A stretch of DNA of 64,000 nt, taken from the NCBI GenBank assembly GCA_039720395.1, contig CM077826.1, forward strand, positions 29,818,810-29,882,809. The letters are read 5' to 3'. This stretch comes from Liquidambar formosana. Lineage: Eukaryota > Streptophyta > Magnoliopsida > Saxifragales > Altingiaceae. Position 1 is the stretch's first letter. Each line of letters opens with the position of its first letter. Positions 57,200 through 64,000 of this stretch are shown here, piece by piece. Both the position numbers and the translations under genes were made by a program. The notes beneath the pieces were generated by a model. That model had not been told where the DNA came from and searched no databases. It was given only the letters and a program-made list of their open reading frames with translations.

Positions 57200-59855
57200 A
57201 GCATAGAATATTTGGGTAAAGACAAACCCTAGTATCAAACATTGTAAAATGTGAGTTGGTAGAGAAATTTCAATTGGGCTTAATGGGATTAAGGCCTTCA
57301 AAAAGCCAAACTACCCAAAATTGCTGTAACCAGAAAATCCTATCAATCCAAAGCATGAGCTGTCTTCCTGAGCTTTTCTGGTTACTTAACAAAAAACCGC
57401 TTAGTTAAGAATTACAGTAGACCTTTAAGTTGGTTAATTTATTGAAAAGATGCCTGTGTTTCCAATTCAGCTATCGACAAAGGTAAGAATTGATGATCGT
57501 GTCTGCAAAATGGGTTCTCATTCCAAGCAACACATCGTACAAGTAATATATCCATATATCCACCAGAAACATATCCATTTGTAAACTGTGGGCTCTGCAC
57601 ACAAAACTATTGCAAAATAACAAGGTATAAAGTTTATTGAGGTGGCTCTCTTTGTCATGATGGAGATATTGCAGATGGCAACGTGCTACAAGAACCTTCT
57701 CATACAGTACAAAAATATAATAATTTTCTTCTTGACAATGGATTTTTAAAAGCATGCTCGAACAAGCCCAATCTTTCATTATAAAGTTTCAATATTCAAT
57801 ACAGCCATGGTAGTGCACATGTATGTTTGTGTATAGAAGTAAGTGATCCTTAAGATGGCCTGTACTAACATAGTTGTCAAAAGACTCAAAACACCTAGAC
57901 AAGCCTACACGATGGCATTGCTATTGCTATTTGCATATGCCAGAAGGCACCTTGAGGTTACTCAAAGTAAAAGTCATATATTAGTCATACATAGATACAC
58001 AGATTGAATGTTACTTACACATTTCAAAGCAACTTTCCTCTTCTTGTGAAAATATCGAGAACGTTATAATTAAAACACTACCTATAAAAAGTTATCTAAC
58101 CAAAAAGTATAAATTAAACATGAATAAAAAGTGACATATAATTAAGTGATGCGAGTCACACAAGATTATTAATATTAAACCAGTAAGCAGTAATATTGAT
58201 AGAAGTATAGAACAGAATGGCGTGAAAGGATTTAGGAAGCCAATTTTATGTTGTTGGGATTTAGGCTTTGTTGAGTTTGAGTTATGTTGTACTAGTAAAT
58301 GATGACATCTCTGTAGGATAAAGCAGTGGGTTTTTCGAATTTACTCAATAAACCTAAGAACCAAGCTCAGTTGGCTACGTGTCAAGCAATGGGCAACCAT
58401 TAATAGAAAAGAAAGCTCAATTTATGCCAAGAATCCTAAGGAAGTGAACCTAGCTAATTATTGTTCAGGAACTCAAATCACCAGGACATGGAAAAAAGCC
58501 TGGGTGCCTAAGCAAATACTCAGACACCAGTGCCACAAGAAATCTAACGTTATGCACAGAACATATTTGTAAATACACCAATAACTGCATGGCCGTGCAT
58601 GTTTCATATGGATGGTTATGGTGGTGGCAACCTAGTAGAAATGTGGTGAGTCACGGTGGCATGAGTGACAATTATCTGTTTTTGACAGCAAATAACGTGT
58701 GGCTGATTGAGTAAAGTGACACAACAACCCTGAGATCGAGTCACATTTGGGAGAAGGGTGTCACTTTATGGCAATTAAGAAGTGAGGGAGTACTTAAGCG
58801 CACTTTCGAAGAGGACACTGGGTTCTTCTCGTGGGGGTGGCTTGCCATCACTTTAGCATTGTGGCATAGGGCAGCATGTGTTGGCACAATGCATCAATAC
58901 CATCCCAACACCCATGTGCATGAAGAAGGCATGCCATGCGCATACAAGGTAGATTTTAAGGGGATAAATTTGGTCGCAGTATGGTAGGTTAGCAGCAAGG
59001 TGCTCACACATGGCTTGAAATAGTTGTGGCTTTAAACATGATAGAAACAAGCCATGGGGTTGTGTGGCATGCACAGATATTGCAGCAGCATAGGCAGCAT
59101 GCACAAGCATGGCAGCAACATGGTGTGCAACTATGGTAATTGGTAATAATCTACCTCGATGGCAGTTTCTTAAATATCAAGTATAACAGCCCCAACATTT
59201 AGGTTTTTTCTTCATAACAGACCTTCAATTGCTCAGATTAATGTGGGAGTTTTCAAAAATCTGGGACTATAATAGGATAGTGAGTTTAGGGTTTATTTAA
59301 TTTGATTTAAGGGTGATCATAATTTGTGAACATAGTTATTAAAGGCACAAGGCTTGAGTAAAGTAAGGCACATGTTTCAAAGAAAAATAAACAAAAAATA
59401 TTTAAGCAAGCACAAAGGAGAAAAAGATCAATCGACAGAAGTGTGCTAGATCCTTTTCTTTTTTCCTTTTTTTTTTTAGAGGGTTCGTAAGGGGTGGTGT
59501 TGTTAGGGTTTGTAGATGGAATAAGGACTAATTTAGTGGTAGTTTAAGGATGAATACATTGTGAAATCAAGGGAGGAAACTTGCTGCAATTTCTGAACAT
59601 CAAGGAAATTTTTTATGTTTTTCAAGACTAGATTGTATGGAAAGGTAGATGGTTTATAGTCAAAAGTATGGCTTTTTTAATTAAAATTAAGGGTAAAGAA
59701 TAGGCCCGTGAATTTTTTATTTTTTATTTTTAGTGCACAATGAAAAGCTGCATAAAATTCAGTATAATTGAATCATAATGATCTATCTCAAACATGTGGT
59801 TGCTTTTTCCTATTAGAGGATCAAGTGTCCATAGGAAAAGCACGGCATGAGTGTG
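57200..59855. other. Long interval without recognised genes
   Basis: Open frames at 57471-57779 (-) and 58853-59110 (-) show no family I know. From about 58580 the sequence becomes rich in GCATGG/GTGGCA words, resembling 62476-62787, so these two stretches were probably one repeat before the 2.6-kb LTR inserted between them. Near 59185, TAACAGCCCCAACATTTAGG resembles an LTR terminus but no partner was found. Confidence 0.4.
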
Positions 59856-62470
59856 TGAGGACCCTAGAATTATTAGTTCTATTATAATTAGTTAATTGAT
59901 GTCTTACCCAATGATTACGTGATGGTACTTAAATTATTAATGCTATTTATTGATATTATTATAAACTATGAAAATATTATTTGTTAGCGTTATTAATATT
60001 ATCATATATTACTATTATTATTGAGATGATTATCATCATTATTGTTAATATTATTAGTATTATTATCGTTGTTGTTGTTGTTGTTGTTGTTGTGTTGTGA
60101 ATAATATGATAATTATTATAATTATTAGTGGTATTGCTATAGATGGATTATTAGAATGATACTAATAAGCATGATTAGGCATGGGTAGAAGATTGGATGA
60201 GTGAAGGAGTATGCGTAGGCATGGACATGTAAGGGTAAAGATTGCCCACTATTATTAAAGCACTGTTTGCATGAAATAGAAGAGGTGTCAAGTGTGTAGT
60301 CCATGTCTTGCATGCTTAGGAAATGTGTCAAAAGCAAGATGACAAGTGGCAATGTTTATCCATGAACAAGCTCCTATATAAAGAACCCAATCTAACCTTA
60401 TCAAGTAGAGACCAAAATTTGAGTTCTAAAGAGAGAAATAGAGAGAGAGAGAGAGAGAGTGAGAAAGTTGGAGTTAGAGAAAATTGGTGTAATTTCCGAG
60501 TCCAACCAAGGGAGCCATATTTGAGCCTCAATACCTTTGGTGAATGGTGAGAAACAATGTTTTTTTTTACATTTATGATGACATATAAGGACTATGCATT
60601 GTCATTTTAAAGTTTCATGGTGTTTGCAAAAACTTGAATGGGTTTTAATGGTGACCCACACTTTGATTATTTAGAACTTTTGCTACAGTTAACCCTTTTG
60701 AGCAAACTTAGTATCTATGAACTCGTCTTGATGAGTAGAGTTTACTTGTAAAAAGGTTTGTCAAAATATTTTGAAAATAATGAGTTATGACCAAAATAAC
60801 CAGAAGCTTGTTTTTGTTATAACTATTTTTGTGCTTCAAATTTTAAAGTAAAACCAATGGGATATGAAAATTCATGTTTCAAGCTTTGCGTGGGTTTTTG
60901 AATCACTCAAATCAGAGTTAAATCAAAAACTTTGTGGCCGTTTGAAGTTTCAGGACATAACCGGTATTTACAAAATCGTTTTCAGCATCTAGAGGTTGAA
61001 GAAGGGTGAGTTTGAAGAAGGGTGAGTAATCCCATCAAGATGCACCGTACACTTCCTATACGCATGTACATTGGGGCATGTGTTGGGGCCATCAGGTGTT
61101 CAAAATATTTTTAAAAATCATAAGAGCATGTCTATACAGTTGCATGTCATTGTATTTTCAGTAAAGTCGATTTCTAAAAATATGTATTTTTGTACCTTTC
61201 TCGCACAAGCTTTGAATAGCTCATTTGAGATCAACCAAGCTCCATTTGAGATGCGGTTTGAATTGTTAAAATACTTCATTTAAAGCGATTCACATATTGG
61301 TTTGTTTTTATAAAATTTCATGAAAAGCAAATTTTTAACACTGTTTGAGTCAAAAGACCATTTTACCCTTAGTTTGAAAATAACCTTAACGACCTCTGAT
61401 TCGAGCGTCGTTTGTACCGTTGCAACCCTTGTGATAAACTAAACTCATCAAGGTTATTCATCGATAGATCTATAAGAATTTTATTTTTAACCCCAAAAAG
61501 GCACAAAATGACTGTTTCGCCTCAGATCTACTTTTCGGCTTAAATGCATGGATAATCACTTACTATTTTGGTTACATGCATGTTTATATATGGATTTTAT
61601 GTTGAGATGTTACAAATGCATGCATGGAATTATTATATAATGATCATTAGCATATTGGTATACTCTGTTGTGGGACATAAGGTCCATTTATGGAGTGGGC
61701 GGTTGGACTATAGATCCTATATAGTTAGTGCACTACATATGCTATACCTGAAAGGGCATTTACATCAACGGTATAAGCATACACAATGGGGTGTGCTGTG
61801 GCCGTATAAGGGGTAGTACACACAATTACCGTTGGCCAAGGAGCATGTATGCTACTCGCACTAATAATTGAACTTATCGTTATGGATGATGCTACAAAAG
61901 GCACATGTACGATCTGTATGATGTGTGCATGAGCATATTTAATGGCATGAAATGCATGCAAACATGGTATTTTTTAAAAGTAAAATGCACTTATCGTAAT
62001 GGATGATGTGGCGAGAAGCACATGTATAATATGTGTATAAGCACATTTAATGGAATGATAATGCATGCAGACATGGTATTTTTAAAAGTAATTATTTTGA
62101 AAGAATTATAATGATTTTTATCGAATGGGTTAAGATAAATATTGTTTCTCACTGAGCCGTAGTTTTGCAAACGATACTACAACCATTTCAGGAGCTAGAG
62201 AAATTTGAGAGTTTTGAGCTATGGCTCACTGGGGAATAGTGGCATGTTTTATGGAGTTACATTATTGGAGTATGCTTTCGAGAACCCACTTTTGTAATGT
62301 TGGTTGAGTCTCTATTTGTGATGAAATTTCATAAATTTAGACAGATGAGGTTTTCTATATCTTGACAAGAGATACATATGTAAGATAATCCATCTTTGTG
62401 GCTACCATTTATATAATGTCTAGAGTTAGTAGTTATGTGTAAGTATGTGTGCTTAAGCAGGGGTGTTACA
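59856..62470 (+). mobile_element. Large solo LTR, 2,615 bp, with exact TSD
   Basis: Starts TGAGGACCCTAG and ends AGGGGTGTTACA, flanked by GTGTG at 59851-59855 and 62471-62475. No PBS, PPT or coding domain lies inside, so it is a solo LTR; its length and ending suggest Gypsy (inference). It contains a TTG microsatellite (60068-60093), a GA tract (60442-60459) just after TATATAAAG (60376), which could be the LTR promoter, and a 117-bp duplication near its 3' end. Confidence 0.82.
61873..62099. repeat. 117-bp tandem duplication in the LTR
   Basis: Units start CTTATCGTTATGGATGATG (61873) and CTTATCGTAATGGATGATG (61990), each followed by GCACATGTA, ATGCATGCA and ACATGGTATTTTT. Confidence 0.85.
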
Positions 62471-62475
62471 GTGTG

Positions 62476-62787
62476 GCCCACGATTTTAGGAATACAAGGC
62501 ATTAGTGTTGGTTATGCCTACAAGCACTAGCAAGCTCCCTTGACATTGGTTGACACAAGCACAATGTTAGACACAACATATGAGTGGTGATGGTATCTAG
62601 TATGACCTTATGCATAAAATATTGGATGTGGCATTGGTGTAGGCTGATGCATCCTCATCTCAATTATAACCATTGTAGCATGATGGGCATGGATTGGCCA
62701 TGGCATGAGCTAAGTAACCTAGAAGCACCATCATGCTCAAGTAGTGACACATGAGAAGAAGGCACGGTGCCAATAGCATGGCTGATG
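62476..62787. other. GCATGG-rich repeat remnant
   Basis: Continuation of the sequence interrupted by the solo LTR. It is rich in words such as GGCATGG and GCATGATGGGC, with no ORF of note. It ends where the next LTR begins. Confidence 0.4.
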
Positions 62788-64000
62788 TGTAAGGAATTGA
62801 TATAGAAAAATACTACGATGCGGAACAAAATGATAAACAAAAATCATAATTCAATTCCTTAAAACCATGAATCTAATTGTGGTTCATACAAAACATAACC
62901 CTAACTAGAAGAAGGGTTAGAACACTTACAGTTGATTCAAGCCTTCAAACTCCAAAGCTTTGAATTTTTTGACAGCAATAAATGAGCAGTACAAGTGTCC
63001 TGCCTCCAACCTCCAACAGTATCCACACCTAGCAAAGGCCTTCAAGCTTCCTTCTAATTCCCCTTGTTGAATGCTAGAAGAAGAGAAGAAGAAGAGAGAG
63101 AGAGAGAGAGAGAGCTTCCTCTAGGTTCGGCTAGGGCTTAGAGAAGAAGAAATTAAGTGTGCATGCCACATGCTAGTGTGGCTTCATATAGCCACCAAGG
63201 GAAGGCCGACCATGAGGGAAGGAATCCCAATGGGATTCTAACTTGCAACTTCTCTAAATTGCAATTTAACCCCTCCTTCTTATACCTAATACAAGTGTGG
63301 TCCTCTAGAACTTTTCTTATTCAATTTTGCCCTTTCTTTCAAAGCTTTAAAGTCCCTCTTTGCATGATCAGTGTGTGACCCATTGGGTTCACATCATCAA
63401 GTACTAGGAATAACACAAGGTGTGCACAATGAAACACTTTCATTAAGGGTCTAATTGGAACAACTTCCAATCCCCTAATTGATTATAACTTACTTATATC
63501 GATTAAGGCTGCTACTAACCATAAGTAACATCTAGCAATGGCTCATGGTGTGATCCTTGATGAAGTGAATAAATATCGAACAAAAAACCCTTCAGTTATA
63601 GTTTAAGGTTACAATTACATCCTTCTATCTATACAAGGTCTCTGATTAAACTAATAGGATATGAAATTCTGTCAAGTCCTTAGTTTAATTCTTTATACTC
63701 ATTCATGAATATCAACTCATTGATGCACTATGAAAACTCCTTTCCATAATCTCCCTACCATAGACATAAACTTTATGAGTTATATTATAAATGCTATGTG
63801 AAACATTCTCTCCCTTTTACTGAGAGTGTAGGATTCCTTATTAATCACTCACAAGCCTTCACACATATATCAATAGGGCCAATGAACACCTTTGTAAACC
63901 CCATAGGAATCTACACTTAGTGTTATCAAACTTCTAAGGCTATATGCATAAGACAACTATGGTGTCTCAGGTCTAAGGATTACTTGTACCACTGCAACTA
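62788..64000. mobile_element. Second copy of the 16117-type LTR, cut by window edge
   Basis: Starts TGTAAGGAATTG and aligns with 16117 onward: ACCATGAATCT, AACACTTACAG, GAGCAG, GTATCCACACCTAGC, a GA tract (63091-63112), CATGATCAGTGTGTGACCCA, TTGGGTTCACATCATCAAGTA and CTCAGGTCTAAGGATTACTT at the edge. The order and spacing match the first copy, with moderate divergence. Whether it is solo or part of a full element cannot be seen. Confidence 0.88.

Noticed and set aside
57471..57779. 102-residue minus-strand open frame
   Set aside because: No recognisable domain, no clear splice or promoter context; not enough to call a gene.
58853..59110. 85-residue minus-strand open frame rich in His, Ala and Cys
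   Set aside because: Falls in GCATGG-word repeat sequence with no homologue known to me; likely chance.

Overview
This window is angiosperm nuclear DNA, most likely from a eudicot with large introns. It is AT-rich and gene-poor, and it is crowded with nested plant transposons: hAT, Mutator-like, Tourist- and Stowaway-like MITEs, L1-type LINEs with the plant ORF1 (DUF4283 plus CCHC knuckle), Copia elements primed by tRNA-iMet, and TRIMs. The species cannot be fixed from sequence alone. The hAT-rich, LINE-in-intron character would fit an early-diverging or woody eudicot such as Nelumbo or Vitis, but that is a weak inference.

One host gene is recognisable. Three in-frame plus-strand exons (28020-28106, 46842-46932, 50514-50635) encode the C-terminal part of oligoribonuclease (Orn/REXO2, a DEDDh 3'-5' exonuclease). 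The introns between them are 18,735 bp and 3,581 bp and consist largely of transposons. The 5' exons were not found and probably lie left of the window.

Layout. 1-3605: degenerate hAT transposase gene (+). 3850-15410: an L1-type LINE (-), split by a complete hAT element (5899-11609, itself carrying a Mutator-like MITE) and also by a TRIM and a Tourist MITE. 15620-19370: broken plant-mobile-domain (PMD) gene (+), split by a solo LTR. 19958-21339: first of four copies of a non-autonomous hAT family whose ends are packed with GATATATC motifs. 21419-24745: decayed Copia. 25105-27775: LTR remnants, a hAT MITE and a second TRIM. 28020-50635: the Orn exons. Their long intron holds GATATATC-family copies 2 and 3 (copy 3 contains a full 5.4-kb Copia) and a minus-strand Copia split by a 6.9-kb hAT-ended element, which in turn holds a Mutator-like MITE, an internally deleted Copia and a small hAT MITE. 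The last intron holds a LINE fragment, GATATATC-family copy 4 and another hAT-type element. 50945-64000: 3' flank with Mutator-like and hAT MITEs, a SINE-like piece, a 145-bp LINE tail with an 18-bp target duplication, a 2.6-kb solo LTR, and a second copy of the 16.1-kb LTR family running off the edge.

Insertion order can be read in many places from exact target-site duplications (TSDs), so the window is a layered record of insertions. No transposon ORF is intact. I saw no CRISPR array, tRNA or rRNA gene. All alignments and motif readings were made by eye.
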